From contig CAUJNA010000480.1 in the NCBI GenBank assembly GCA_963377175.1, positions 52,501 to 116,500 on the forward strand: a stretch of 64,000 nucleotides of DNA, given 5' to 3'. Below are positions 51,031 through 63,745 of this stretch, in pieces. The notes under the pieces were generated by a model. That model was not told the DNA's origin. It did no database searches and saw nothing but the letters and a program-made list of their open reading frames with translations. Positions within the stretch are counted from its first letter, which is position 1; the number at the start of each line of letters is the position of its first letter. This DNA comes from Effrenium voratum. Its lineage: Eukaryota; Sar; Dinophyceae; Suessiales; Symbiodiniaceae. A program made the position numbers and the translations under genes.

Positions 51031-54000
51031 AAAGGGGAGGCAGGTTCACAAGAGTTGCACAACTGACCTTGAGACCTTTTGGCCTATTGCTGCCATGGCC
51101 TACAAAATAGAGTCTATAGCAGTTTGATTTGCGTGTTTCAGGCATGTGAGCTTAGCTGCGGCTGCATGTGCCGACCCAAGTAACGAAATCCAGATCTCCC
51201 GGCGCTTGTATGTTTTCTCTCGTGGGGGTTAAAAGCTGCCAGCCTGTTGCAGCGGAATGAAGCAAGGCAACAAATGAGAGCCGTCCCTTTGTATTGGGAT
51301 ATGAGGGGAAGAGCCATTTCATGTGTTGCCCCGCGCAAGTTCCGCGATGGACCTCGCGAAGGCTATTTTTTTTGGTTTGAGGTCGGGCAAAAGATGAGGT
51401 GCTTCAGCTAAGTTCAGGAAGGCCAGGCGGTGCCACAGGCAAAATGGACCAACCAGCCGGATCATCCGGGGCCCAGGGTCAGCTAATCCATGCTTAGCTT
51501 AAACAAGCAACAAGCAACAAGCGTGACCACAAGGACGCTAAAAACTTTCTGTTGAGGTCATCATCTTGCATGACCACGGCTTTTTCCTAAGCACAGCGAG
51601 GGGGGGAGGGGAATTACCCTAGCATGTGTTGACCTAGATCATGGAGTCCCCACTGCGGGGTTCACCCCCGAAAAGGGAACCGCTTCCCCGCAGAGGGAAC
51701 CACCATGATGAGCATGGCCCGGATGAACATCCGAAGTCGTTTTTGTGTTTTTTTTTCAAGACGAGGCATCGAGGAGTTCTTGAAGGACCACCCCCACTTC
51801 AAGCAATGTGCTTGGCCCTCGGCCTGTTGGGATCAGCAGGACAGGCCAGGAAATGCGAGAGGTTCGAGGGGGAACGCCTCACGAGGGGCTCCCGAGAAGT
51901 GTTGCTTTTGACCGGTGCAGACTATGGAAAGTGTTTGGTCGGCCAAAGTATTTGTTTTGGATATGGGGCATGGACCCGCTCAGTCAGAGAAGTCTCTCGA
52001 CCTGGTGGAAGATAGTTGCCGGAGCTCGTCTTCACAGCGCCCGCTCTCGCCCAGGTCTACTGGAATCATGTCATCCTGGTGTCCTCCATCTTTGGGCGGT
52101 TTGGATTGGCCGGGGCCTTTGAAGAGTGCCACAGTGCCAAGTGGATGAGGGGTCCTGAAGTCATCAGAAGTAGAAACCATTGTACCCGAGTCCGCTGTGG
52201 CGATGCGTGTTCCTACTTTTTGAGGTCAACCCCGATGGCAGCAGAGCAGTTTATGGCCACTTGGCTGGCACTGAGGGCCGCAGCTTGTGTGATCCCGATT
52301 CCCCGGTCACTGCTCGTGCAGGGTTTGGGAGTGAGGGCTGGCTCATGAATCAAACTAGCAAGGCATTTGTGCCGGTGCGGTGCGACTCCGGTTGAAGTGG
52401 GTGGGGGGCTGTCTCCTTTGGCTTCGACAGGTCTCCCTATGGGGTGCCAAGTCATCTCAACTTGGGACAAGCTGTGAGTGCGGACTTCGGATGCAGGTTG
52501 TGAGGTTGTGTCGTGGACTTTTCCCACTAGCCCAGGCCTGTGCAGCCACATCCGCCACAGCTGCCGGCCCAATGCGGCATGGTTCACCCTGCGCGGCCTG
52601 GCAGGAGAATGAACGTAGTTGTATTGGTTTCCTTGTATGGCTCAAGGCAGGCCAAGCGGAGGTTCCAGGTTTGCTTGAGTGCCAGGTAATCTGCCTTCCA
52701 CTTGCATAAGTCCTGCGTGAGTTCCTGGCATACCCAAATCAACCCTTTCTTAAGGCAGCCACCTTGCAGGATGCTCTGAGTTGAAGCTTTGTCGCTGGAT
52801 GTGCGAAGTTCAAAGAAAGCCAAAGACACAATCGTTGGCATGTGTACCCTGATCAAAAACTTGGGGTTAATAGGGTTGGTCACGGGCAGTTCAGGTGGGT
52901 TCCTCTCAAGGAGTTTTGACTGTGGGGATGTGGCAAGGGGGTCCAAATCGCTTTTGCATGGCCCCACGTGATGGAGGACGTGAGGGAGGGCCAACACGCT
53001 TGCGTGGACCTGCTCTGGGGGATATGCATACATACGTCATCATTCTTGCACTTATTTTGTATTGCAACTACTAGTCACTATTCTTGTTCTTGTGCCCGAT
53101 TCTTTTTGGTTGAAGGCGGTTGTGCCATTCTATCATGTCTCGGCCTGGTTTGCTGATGAAGCAACCACAGATGTGTTCACAGACCACCTCGGTGGTGTTG
53201 GCCCGTTGGGCTTGGGAACGCGTCCCAAGGCAAGGGCTTCCCACGGGGAAAGCGAATGCCGGGATCTCGAGCCGGGTCATTTGTTACTTGAGGGGTAAAG
53301 GTTTGCGTCAGTTGGTTTCCGAGGGCAGTGTGTTGGTCAGTGAGATGTAGGCGTTTCTTGTGGCTTCTGCCCCTGAGCAGCATCACAACACCATTATAGA
53401 TCTGATTGCTACAAGTAATGAAGGCCAATGTCAAAATGTCAACGGTTGCGCCGTCACTTCGAAGCAGTGTTTGGCGTTCCTTGACGCAGATTGAGTTTGA
53501 GAGGGGCTTCCTTACTTGTAAGCACATGCGCACATCCATGGATCTGGGACCGCTGCCTTGAATTTGAGCAGTGGCCAGGGGAATCATGCAGTGAATGGCA
53601 AGCCACAAGGTTGCCTGTGGCCCGCCAGCTTGCAATGCTTGCCAAGATGATGCGAGGCCTCCATAAATTTTGCAAACAAATTGCGAGGAATCATTTGGGA
53701 GGGAGGTCTCTCCCACAGGCGCCGTGATTTGCTCCATGGCACCTTTAAGTTGAAAACTTCCGGTTCTTGCCAGTTCACTGCGCTCAGGGTTCCTATCTCG
53801 CCATGGCACGCCGCGTGCGACCCTGCCACCGCCGCCATTCCTAACGGCCAAGGTTGCACGTGATCCATTTGGTCGGCCTGGCCGGTTCTTGGGCAACAGC
53901 ACGTGTCAAGGGTTGGCATTGTTGTATTGTAAGAGGGGCCTCAGGCCAAGAGGATTAGCTCCGATCAAGGTGTTCTTTCTTCGGCCCGGCCATGAAGCAG

Positions 54001-57000
54001 CGCCGGCAGCTAAAGGTTGGCCATTGTGAGCATCACATGAACACCCAGACCCCCCTGGTGAAGCAGGGAATCCAAAAGTGGTCTCAGGTGAAGCAGACCT
54101 TGGTGATTCTGCCAAAGGCTTGCGTAGACGGGTGGTCATCAACTCTTGCCATGGGAACCTAGCCAGGCAATGCAGCAAATGTACGGTTCTCGGAAATCAA
54201 CCATAGACCCGAGAGAAGTCGCGTGTTCATTTGTTTTGTTCTCTCCGAAAGGATACGTATACATGTACACGTTGGCGTCCCTCCTCCCTCCTGGCAGCAG
54301 CCAGGAGGGGATCCAGCGACGCGAAGAGATCACCGTGTCCCAGTTGGAGGACTCATTGGAATGTCCCAATTGCTCCAAATCAATTGATTGGGTTTGTTTT
54401 GGTTTTATATTTGCTTTCTGCTTTTGGCCTTGGGGCCCTTTGTTCTGTTCCATTTTGATTTGTCTAGTTTATTTGCTGTACAGCATGCTTAAACTCGTTT
54501 TTTCCTTGGGAGAGATCCAGACAATTTGCCCAGATCCAGATTGAATTGTTGAGACTGGCTTGACGAGCGCGTCACTCGCAAACTCAACCGCAGGAATATC
54601 AACTGTACTTTGCCGAGAGAAGCGGGGCAGAAGCGACGACTGGAAAAACAAAGTTCTAGCGACGCCTGAAAACGCTCCGCCGACCAAGAAGTGGTTACCA
54701 AACCACATCTGAAAATAGTACGGCTGACAACTCCTTTTTCGGATAGATTGTGGTTGAGTTTCTTCGAGTTTCATGGCACCCCGCAGAATCAAACAAGAAT
54801 GCCTTTGACTCAGCGCGGCGGGTTACTTTTGCAAGAAGTTTTCATTCTTCCAGTCGGCGAATTGCAATTTGCCCAGGATCCAAGCCGATAAGAAGCTCAC
54901 ACTGATTTGTTCTGCTTTGAGGGAAGTCGACTATGCACAGTTACATCCTTACGGTCTGGAGCAACGGTGACGGCCATCATAGCCTAGGGAAATTTCAAGC
55001 TAACTTGGCGGACAAGTTCCAACGCCAACCGGCCAACACAAGGCACAAGCAAAGCTTTATTTTTTTGACATTCACATGGCAAGACCCGGGGCTGCAGCCA
55101 AAAGGACGTTCGTGCAAAAACAGCCCATCCAACAGAAGGGCCCCCAGTTGTGAGGAACTTGTAAAGGGCCTGTGCAGGAATCCATTCTGGTGCAGCCAAA
55201 GGCCCGCACGCGTCGTGTGTGGGAGGGTGGGGCGAGGGGCGGGTGACTTCACACAAGCTTCATGTGGGCTTGTGCGCTTTGCGCAGGGGTCGCAAGAGAA
55301 ACCTGTGCCATCACAGGTGCTGTTATGACAACCCAATTCGTGATGGCCTCCATGAGCACGGACGCTCCCAGGACCCTCAAGGAGATACGTTCATCTCGTT
55401 GGTTTTAATGGGTTCTGGCTTCAAGGGGGCTCCAAACCATCAAATGCGTTCACCTCCAGGAAAGAACCACGCACACATTCCATGCTGTTTGGCAGCTTGT
55501 GCTGGGGGTAACTGAGCTTAATCAACTTGGGCCGGTTTTCCCTCTAGTCATGATCAGTTCCATTTGAAGCCAGCACAGAGAACTTGAACTCGTTCGAGGC
55601 GCTGCGCTCGCTACAGCTTCTGAAGTGCCAGGGCCGACGCGGGGGAACTTAGTTCAGCCCCAAAGCGAAACCTAAAGGCGGTTGTTTGAACAACAGCGGC
55701 TTGAGCATGTTTAGATGACAAGGCCGCGTTGGGGCAAAGGGCTTAGCAGCGACAGACAATACGTTGCACTGGCAGAACGAAGGCCAACAGATTTGGAACG
55801 ACTCATGCCAATTAGGATTATTATGTGTGCCATTGTGACGGGAATCATGATGCGGTCACTGACTCCTCAATGGGGCATGTGGGCTTGTCTCAAGATGGGG
55901 GAACCCACAAAATGGAAATCACACCCACGTACGGGACAATGTGAGGGTTCGAATTCCTGAGGGAGACATGGCCAGGATCCGCAAAAATAAGTTTCGACCG
56001 TGGAAATGAGCAATGCGAGCCACCAGGGAAGCCTCGTTTGTGAGCGGTCTATGGTTCAACGCGGAATTCAGCCGCCTCTGCCCATGACAACCTACAGGTG
56101 CTTGTCGTGTCGGTTGGCTCCTCCAACCGAGGCTGTGGCTGTCCTCGCTGCGCTGCAGGGAACGAGGAGGAGGACGAGAGGCGGGTGGGAGGTGGGCGAG
56201 GCGGGCGGAGGCGAATGTTGAGATGGATTTTGGAGTCCTTATATTGGGATGATGGGATTATGTGACCAAGACCCTGGATGACCTTATTGAATTGCAACTG
56301 CCGACGCATGATTGGCCAACCCCGGTTGCTGAAGCGGGGCGGAGGTGCCCCATTTTAGAGGGGTGCTTCGCTTCTGGGGGCCGGGGGTGCCATACTGATT
56401 AATGCGGGGTCAACATCATTCCGGGCCAGGTCATATTCAACATGAATGGATGTGTTCGATTTAAGGGCACCTTTGGAAAGTCGTGAGCCAGGAAAGCATG
56501 GAAGCTGCCGGGCAATGGCGAGCCAATGAAGCAAGCTCTTCAAACCTCCCGTAGGAAGTTGGCAGCTGGTCACTTTTCGGCAAGCGGGCAACCCAGCCTT
56601 CTGATTAAACCGAATACATGTTGGTGTTGTCGTGTGGTTCAGACAAGTAGGGGTTTGCAAAACAAGTTGCCAGCGGGGAAGAGTCGAACAACTCTAGGAG
56701 TGGCGTGCAAGACCTGTAAAAGGGAGTTGTGCCATTTGCTTGTGCGTACCCAGGCAGGCAAAAAGTAAGGACCCCTCCGATTTAGTGTGGGGCCCAAAAC
56801 GAAGAGTTCTTATTCGGCTTCCAAAAGCAGACAGACAGGGTCCTTGGGTGGATGCATAGGATAGGGTTTGCAGTTTGCAATGAAACGCAAATCTTCACCC
56901 TGGGTGGGAGGGCAAAAGCAGCGCCCTATCGATGCACCAGGTTATTTCGCACCCGAGCCCCAGTAAGGGACGCCAAAAGGACGCGGTTTACACAGCGGCG

Positions 57001-57036
57001 GTCTGAACACGAAGCCGGTGGTTCAATCGACGTCAG
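51031..57036. other. Long stretch without a supported gene
   Basis: Six kilobases with only short unbiased frames on both strands, no strong splice-bounded exon and few repeats. Likely intergenic or a large intron. Confidence 0.5.
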
Positions 57037-57115
57037 GATCCGGTACCTCTTCGGCAAGCTGGGCACAGCGCTGGCGGCCAAGCCGCCCACGGATGGCTCC
57101 ACGGCGCTGGCGCAG
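57037..57115 (+). CDS. Candidate exon
   Basis: Between GACGTCAG and GCGCAG|GACGG (a GA-type donor) the frame encodes IRYLFGKLGTALAAKPPTD then GSTALAQ. Third positions are almost all G or C. Confidence 0.38.
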
Positions 57116-59909
57116 GACGGGGTCGGGGGTGGCGTTGGTTCGGAAGGGGCTTTCTGGGTTTTGATTTGGATCCTTATGCAGGATGGTGGTGTTGTAGTGG
57201 TGCCCCACTGCGAGTCACTGATTAGCATTTGGGAAGCCAGGCTTTTGGCCATGGGTTTGGTGTGCGGAAGGGGTGGAGGGGGGCGGGGAGGGGGATGGTT
57301 TGAGTTTCCAAGGTGGCTCTCCATGATGCGATCTTTGAAGTGAAGCTTGCAGTCATCTTAGCCTTTTGCTTCCTAGCACTTTGCCTTGCATAGTATTGGT
57401 CGCTTCTCGAATATCTGCCGTGGGCGCAGTTAGCTTCCATGCAAATGGGAGATGTGCCCAAACATGGTACAACACGCTTCGCACAAAGCACAGAAAAACC
57501 ACCGGCCCACGCATTCAAAAGGGTTTCAACCAAGGATGATTCGCAGAGTTGTAGCTAAATTGCATAGGACGTTCCGAGACTTGGTCATGATATTTTGTGG
57601 ACCCACCAGATGTCAACCAACATCCGCAGATTCAAAGAAGGACACAGCAGTGAGGATCACACCAGGAACATTTCCAAGGTAGAGCAGCTTGTTCACCTTT
57701 TCCTGGCCTCTATTCTCCCGCAGGAATGCCTGCAGGAGTTGGATAGGCCAGGCGCAGTGGCCATGGGAATCGTAGCGCGTGTGAGTTGGGCAAACTCCCA
57801 AGGAAGTCCCCAACCAAAAGAGAAGTGATAGAAACGCCCGCCCAAGAAACGCATGAGGTTGGGGGTCGAACCGTCTTCAAGAGAACCCGTACCCTTCAGG
57901 GTTGCTGCACACCTTTTGACAATAGAGACTTGCCTGGCTGGAAGCCCGCGGCAGAGTCCGTCTCCCTTTTTTAGCTTCCCACTGGAAAGTGGCTGAGGAT
58001 TGGCAAAACATGTTTTTGGACCTGCCGGGACAGTTGCAGCTTGCCGGCGACTAACATTTGATAAGCATGCGTGCGCTGTATCGATGCACCCGGTTTGCGC
58101 ACCTGCTTGTGCCACAGTGATTTGAATGTCTCGTGTCCGAAGAAGGTTCCTTGTGGAGAACCGTAGGAAACCGGGGAGAGCAGGCGCCGGGCCACCCAAC
58201 TGGATTACATGCCAGGCATTCGCAAGATGGGGGGGGGGGGGGGGCGGGGAGGGGGGTCATGATTTACCTTGGCAACCTGCGAGGCTGGTGCCATTCTCCA
58301 TGCAATCGAAGGTTGGGGGCGCCCAGACTCCAGTGATGGCCTGGCCGTGTGCCAGTTGGCCTTGGCTCAGGTGGCTGGGCCGTAGGGCTGCTTGGACATA
58401 TCGAATCACCTTCCGCGGCTTCGGGGGCGGGTTAGAAATGCGTGTGTCGTACAATTCCCCCCAGTGTTGGCACGATTTAGAAGGAACATGTCTTGGTCCG
58501 CAGTCCTGCATGTGCATAATGTTCCATACTGCTTGGACGAGCTTTCTTGTTCTGCCTTTGCATTGCTGGCCTTTCTTCCACGCTCGGGCTGTGGTTTCTA
58601 TGTTGGGCATTCTGTGCTTGCTTATGTCATGTCTGAAACTTTGTATCATGTCCCAAACTGACGGCGCCGGCCGAAAAGCAGGGGCCTGTATTGCGCAATA
58701 ACAATAGCTTTCTTTGTGCCATGTGTTTGGTGCACGTCTAGCGGTCCCATATGGCACAATGTTCCCATCCTGGATGGCCCCATCGGCCATTTCAGCTGAG
58801 GCCAAGGCGAAGGTGCTGTTAGCGCGGGTCTTAGTGGCGACTGACAAGCTCAGAAGAGAGCTGAGGTCGAACTTATGATTCGACCTTTGTAGGTTTGTTG
58901 TTGGACTTGTAGGTTTTATGTCTCAAACTGATGCTCCGAAGCACCAGTTGGCCATGTTGAGTTCAAGGGCTTACGGGTATGGGCTTTCTTCTGCCAGTTT
59001 GCTGGCTTAAAGGCGATCGTCGGCTACCGGACATTTTCAAATTCGTGGGCACATTGCCAACCGGACACTGTTCAGGACAAGGTGTCTGGTCTATTTGTTT
59101 CTGTGTTTTATAGCCGGGGGATGCAAAGAACAAACCTTCTTGCTGACGTGGAGTGGATTCTCGATGCATGCTACCAGAGCGCCTCTCTGAGCTTGCGCAG
59201 CGGGGTTCTCGCATTGTATCCCCCCCAAACATTGAACCCCCTCCCTTGGCTTCCTCCAAATAAGGCTCTCATGTTATGGCCTATTAGGGGACAGATCCTA
59301 TGGGTGTTATTGGTGAAGCAGCGCCCCCTTTCAGGGCAACCTCAGGTTCAGTCCCAAGACCCTTGAAGTTTCTTATTGACCGGCAAGGCGTGAAGGGAGT
59401 TGTGAGGTACACCCCGGACAAGTCCTATTAGAGCCTTACCAGGTATTCAGGAAACCCAGAGATCTGAAGAGGCTTTTAGGTGCGCCTCAAAGTTCCCTTG
59501 ATTTGGTTTGAACTTCTTGTTGGGACCGGTGTCTCGCTTCATTGCAACTGGGGCCTGCCCTTCTTTGGGCCATCGACGTAGCGAGCCACCTTGGGAGGTG
59601 CAGGGAGTTATGTTTCAACCCCAATTTGCAGCTTGTTTATTTGACCTGCGGTGTTTCATATTTCCCGTGTCTGGACTACAAACTGCCTGGATTGCAGTGG
59701 AGCTTGCTTAGATCTACACCTGGCACACAAGTGATCGCACATGGTTGTGAGTTGCATTTGCAAGCACCCTACACATAGTCAGTCCCAACTGAAAGTTGCA
59801 CACCCTCCGTCCTGGTATATTCTGATGGGCCCTTCCGATGACAAGCTTTCACATCAACGTGGCTCCACTGCTTGGGTGGGATTGCCCAAGCCGTCGCATT
59901 AGGCCACAG
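57116..59909. other. No supported gene between candidate exons
   Basis: Contains the 16-G run at 58,229. The 191-codon plus frame at 58,126-58,701 crosses that run and has no codon bias or domain. Confidence 0.5.
58229..58244 (+). repeat. Poly-G run (16), longest of several in the window
   Basis: Other runs of 13 or more G or C lie at 308-320, 11,690-11,702, 11,819-11,832, 37,823-37,835 (C on the plus strand), 40,304-40,318 and 60,890-60,903. Confidence 0.95.
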
Positions 59910-59976
59910 CCTTCGGGGAGCTGTCCCAGCGCGCAGCATGGCAGCAGGAGCGGGTCGCCTGGATCAGACCTTTGGC
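59910..59976 (+). CDS. Candidate exon
   Basis: Between GCCACAG and TTGGC|GTAAGC, 67 bases encode FGELSQRAAWQQERVAWIR. Both splice signals are good and codon bias is strong. Confidence 0.42.
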
Positions 59977-61299
59977 GTAAGCAATGGATAGGATGACACT
60001 TGCTGAGCGGCAAGAAATGGCAGGGTGGTTGGAAATGATTGATTCAAAAGCTATGGGAACTAAGAGAGCCATGATTGTTGTGGTCGTGGCCGTAGTGTTG
60101 TCGTCGATCGCTGCCGTTCTGCAGAACTCAATGTGAACACATCGCCCAAGTTGCGATTCGCCGGCTCTTCGCCGCAGCTGGCCTTCATGATTCATGCGCC
60201 AAGTACGATAGGCCGCCCGCCTCCCACCAAAAGCGCCTAGCTGCAGTTGTCTCAGCTGAGTCCTGGTCGGTTGGGCCCGGACCATTTATTCATTGGGCGG
60301 TCGGGCCGTTGGGCCGCAGGACAACAAGTCCGCCAACATCATCCGATGGCCCTGAGCTGAGTAGTGGCTAGGGACCTACCCGCGAGGGGAGCTTGGTTTA
60401 TGGCTGCGGAGGAATCTTCCGAGTGGGGGTTGCATGTTGGTTCCCTTTCCAACCCGTGTTTGAATGTTGACGATTTTGACGCTTGCCTATCAAAAGCACA
60501 AGTGACTTCTGCTTCTTCGGAAAGTGAGCGAGTTCCAAAGAGATTCTCTGCAAAAAGGAGATGCTATAGACTCTAGACCTTCAGCGCTTTCTTGGGTACA
60601 AAGTTGTTCGAGCATCCTTTGGGAAGTGCATTGTTTGCATGTCGTTTCCTCGTCCCAAGTGTGTTCGGTGCAATGGAGCCCTGATTCTCCTTATTGCGAT
60701 TGCATGCTTCCCCAGTCAAACCAGTCTGGTGCAATGGACTGCTTGGGCCCGTCCCGTGGCGTTTCCCATGGCGCTGGCGCTCCTTTGACCCTTTAGGCAC
60801 CCGGTCGAACATCCCAACAGGCGATTCCATGGCCACGGGATGTCAGCTTCAGGACCGGACTGGACGCAGAGAGCCAGGAGCAGAGGCGCGGGGGGGGGGG
60901 GGGAAGGGCGTCCGCCGCCTGATAAAGGCTTTGGGCTTGCCCGGCTTTCACCCGGAGCGGAGGGCAGAAGCAAAGATCGCCAGTTTTCCGCGTCCGCCCT
61001 CCGCCTCCCGAAGAATGGTGTGACACACGCATGAATGGGCTGGCTCTTGATCAGACAGCCCAGATTGATGGGGGTAGCTTCAGGGGTTGGCTGCTGTGGA
61101 AAGAGCGGGGGTTTACGCCGCTGCTCAGCTGGGCAGGAGAAAGAAAGGCGGTGTTAAGCAGGGGCCATTTTGTTGGCTGGCTTAAGACTTTAAATGCAAA
61201 TTAAGCTGGAAACCACAAACAATCCCGAGCGCACCACCTCCAAAAGGAAACACGTGGAAAGGAGACTGCACATTTTACGTTGGCACGATATCATGGCAG

Positions 61300-61370
61300 G
61301 TTGAAGGACGCCAAGAAGCTCTACGAGACGGCGGGCAAAGACTTCGAGTACCTGCTGGGCCAGGAGCCAG
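61300..61370 (+). CDS. Candidate exon
   Basis: After ATGGCAG the frame reads LKDAKKLYETAGKDFEYLLG with mostly G or C third positions. The end is unclear: CAG|GAGCC would be a GA-type donor. Confidence 0.42.
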
Positions 61371-62325
61371 TTGTGGTGCCGGGCTTGTTTCAAAGCTCTC
61401 TCTTCTATGTGGGCCAAAAAAGTGGGTGAGCTATTGCTATTGCTATGGGAATCACCCCTAAAACTTTTGGAAACATCCAAATGCTAACAACTTGAGTTTC
61501 GCAACTGGCTTTAGGCAGGGCAGAGATGCAAGGGAGAAGTTTTCCCGGTTTGGGGCAGTTGTGGGTTGGCTCACTGTCAGACATTTCAGGCACACACTGC
61601 TTTGCCCTAACCTCCTGGATGGCAATGCGGAAGAGCTAAGCAAATTTTTAGGCAGCACGCAGTCGGACGAGGATGTTTTCGTGGAGTGTCAAACCTGTAC
61701 TGCTCTCGGCTTCAAATACGCATTCCTTGCGGGTGAGGTGCGCTTGCAAGACGCAGTATAGGGTGCCATTGGATGTTAGGCAGGAACAAGCTGGAACCGT
61801 TGAGAACAGCCAATCAACCAGGAAGCCAACAGGAATCCACAGCTTATTGCTGGAAACTGACTCTTGTCCCAGGCGTCCCCCCACCTGTCCCGTTGGCTGG
61901 TCGGACTGAGCCTTCTGTTTCAGGACGCCCTGCCCATTTTGGAGCGGATGGAGCCGGGCATCCAAGCTGTCCGTCAAGACTTAGTGTGACGGGAAACCTG
62001 GCCGGCTGCTTAGGGGTCAGGATTCAAAGAAGGGCAGTGCGGAAGTCCGCACCCTCACCCTCCGTTTGTCATCGGCCAAGGGCCTTTTGGGAGCGGCCAC
62101 AAAGCATGGAGTGCCAGGTTCAGAGTGTAAGATGTTAGTTCAGAGCAGGCCGGCATGGGGTGCTGCCCTTGAATTCCCGCGCGTGCAAGTGGGCTATGTT
62201 TCCTTGTAGTTGCGATGTTTAAAGCAGTCTCACGTTGTGTGACTCGCATACGGCAAGCTTCCTAACTTTGGCATTCTTGCAGACCATCTGACATCAGATA
62301 TTCAAACTTTCTCTCACCCAGACAG

Positions 62326-62440
62326 GTGTTCCCCAATCCGAGGTGGCTTTTTCTCTGGCGACCTCCAAGGTCGGGCTACGCCCCTGTGCAGGACCAGCAC
62401 AAGGTCTTGGCCAAGTACATGCGAGAGAAGGCCCGTGTGG
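62326..62440 (+). CDS. Candidate exon
   Basis: Flanked by CCCAGACAG and GTATGT, both good splice signals. It encodes VFPNPRWLFLWRPPRSGYA then PVQDQHKVLAKYMREKARV. It is the clearest single exon in the 57-63 kb run. Confidence 0.48.
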
Positions 62441-62723
62441 GTATGTGTCATAACTGGGGGGGCCCCATCGTACCCTCAAAGAACACCTCGAAGGGCAGCT
62501 GGGGTCAGCTTTAAATAGCACGCTTTGCCTTGTTTTGATGCCGGGAACGCGAGAATCAGGGCATCAGCAGCAAAGTGGTGAAAGTTTGTCAGATGGCGTT
62601 CTGGGAAGGATCCTGAAACCAGAATCCCTGGCTGCGATGGTTCCGCAAGGCAAGCCTCAACAAAAATCAGACTGTTGCCCCTCTGGAGAGTCCTTAAGCC
62701 TGGCTGGTGGCCAGCCAAGTCAG

Positions 62724-62784
62724 GAGCCCGACGAGGACCCCAGCGCTGCGGCGGGCGTGCCCTGGCCTGAGCAGGCCCGGAAAG
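62724..62784 (+). CDS. Candidate exon
   Basis: After AAGTCAG the frame reads EPDEDPSAAAGVPWPEQAR with very GC-rich third positions. Donor near AAAG|GAGTGT. Confidence 0.38.
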
Positions 62785-63032
62785 GAGTGTGGTTTGTTTC
62801 GCTGAAGTTGTTCAAAATCGATCCCCAATCCTTATGCCAGATGGAAGTGGTTTCGCTTGTGGTAGAGGTCGGATTGGGATTTGGGATTTGGGATCCCTCC
62901 GCCCCCATTTTGAACAACCCAGTTTTGGCACTTTGCGTCTTCGAGCTGTCGGTTGCCACCGGGGGCGTGTGTTCTCGGTACAGGTGGTAGGGGCTGTATT
63001 ACTCATTGATCAGATGCGGCCTTCCAAGCGGG

Positions 63033-63269
63033 GTGGCCATTGAAGGTTTCATGACTACTCCATATGATATAGATGCAACGCGCTGTCGAACGATTGTGCA
63101 AAAGGAAGCCAACTTGGCCACCGCCGGCAAGATTTCGGACCCAGCTGCGAAAGTGTACGACCTTCGGTGGACAAAATTTTTGTCCACCAGCCATTTTGTG
63201 AAGATGTTCCCCAGCAAGATTCAGAGCCAGATTGCCCGTTTTCTGAGGGCAGCGGTTTCAGGGGTGTGA
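63033..63269 (+). CDS. Candidate exon with stop
   Basis: Open plus frame with KEANLATAGKISDPAAKVYD then LRWTKFLSTSHFVKMFP and a TGA at 63,267-63,269. It looks like ordinary globular protein sequence. It could end the gene made by the exons at 57-62.8 kb, but frame continuity across introns cannot be checked here. Confidence 0.38.
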   Translation: MAIEGFMTTPYDIDATRCRTIVQKEANLATAGKISDPAAKVYDLRWTKFLSTSHFVKMFPSKIQSQIARFLRAAVSGV

Positions 63270-63285
63270 GCCCCGTGGGTTCGTC

Positions 63286-63480
63286 GTGCGAGCTGAAATG
63301 CAGGCGCAGGGCTACCAGCCACAATTGAGGCAGCCGGGCTGCTCTGAGGATCGGCGCACACCGGTTTATCTTTGCCTGGTCGGGAAAAGGGGCGTGTTTC
63401 GTTTTTTGTATTCCCGAAAGCATGGCGAAGGGTTCTTCCGCTGGGTTCACTTGAGTTGTTCTCATGAGAGTCATTACAAG
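63286..63480 (+). CDS. Possible coding stretch leading into the 13-bp array
   Basis: The frame carries QGYQPQLRQPGCSEDRR and VYLCLVGKRGVFRFLYSRK, which look like real protein, and stays open through the tandem array to 63,996. Whether the array is translated is unknown. Confidence 0.25.
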
Positions 63481-63510
63481 GTGTCATTGCAAGGAATCAT
63501 CATCATGAAA

Positions 63511-63745
63511 GTCATTGCAAGGAGTCATTGCAAGGAGTCATTGCAAGGAGTCATTGCAAGGAGTCATTGCAAGGAGTCATTGCAAGGAGTCATTGCAAGG
63601 AGTCATTGCAAGGAGTCATTGCAAGGAGTCATTGCAAGGAGTCATTGCAAGGAGTCATTGCAAGGAGTCATTGCAAGGAGTCATTGCAAGGAGTCATTGC
63701 AAGGAGTCATTGCAAGGAGTCATTGCAAGGAGTCATTGCAAGGAG
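63511..63745 (+). repeat. 13-bp tandem array, about 18 copies
   Basis: Unit GTCATTGCAAGGA, repeated with almost no variation. Because 13 is not a multiple of 3 and no stop arises, all frames stay open and encode a 13-residue periodic peptide (SHCKESLQGVIAR). Confidence 0.97.

Noticed and set aside
55925..55960. GGGTTCGAATTCC, resembling a tRNA B box
   Set aside because: It is a near-palindromic EcoRI-site context with no A box or stems around it.
58126..58701. 191-codon plus frame
   Set aside because: It crosses a 16-G run, has Trp/Cys-rich random composition and a competing minus frame of equal length.
63511..63745. CRISPR-like look of evenly repeated units
   Set aside because: The units are contiguous 13-mers with no spacers, in a eukaryotic context.
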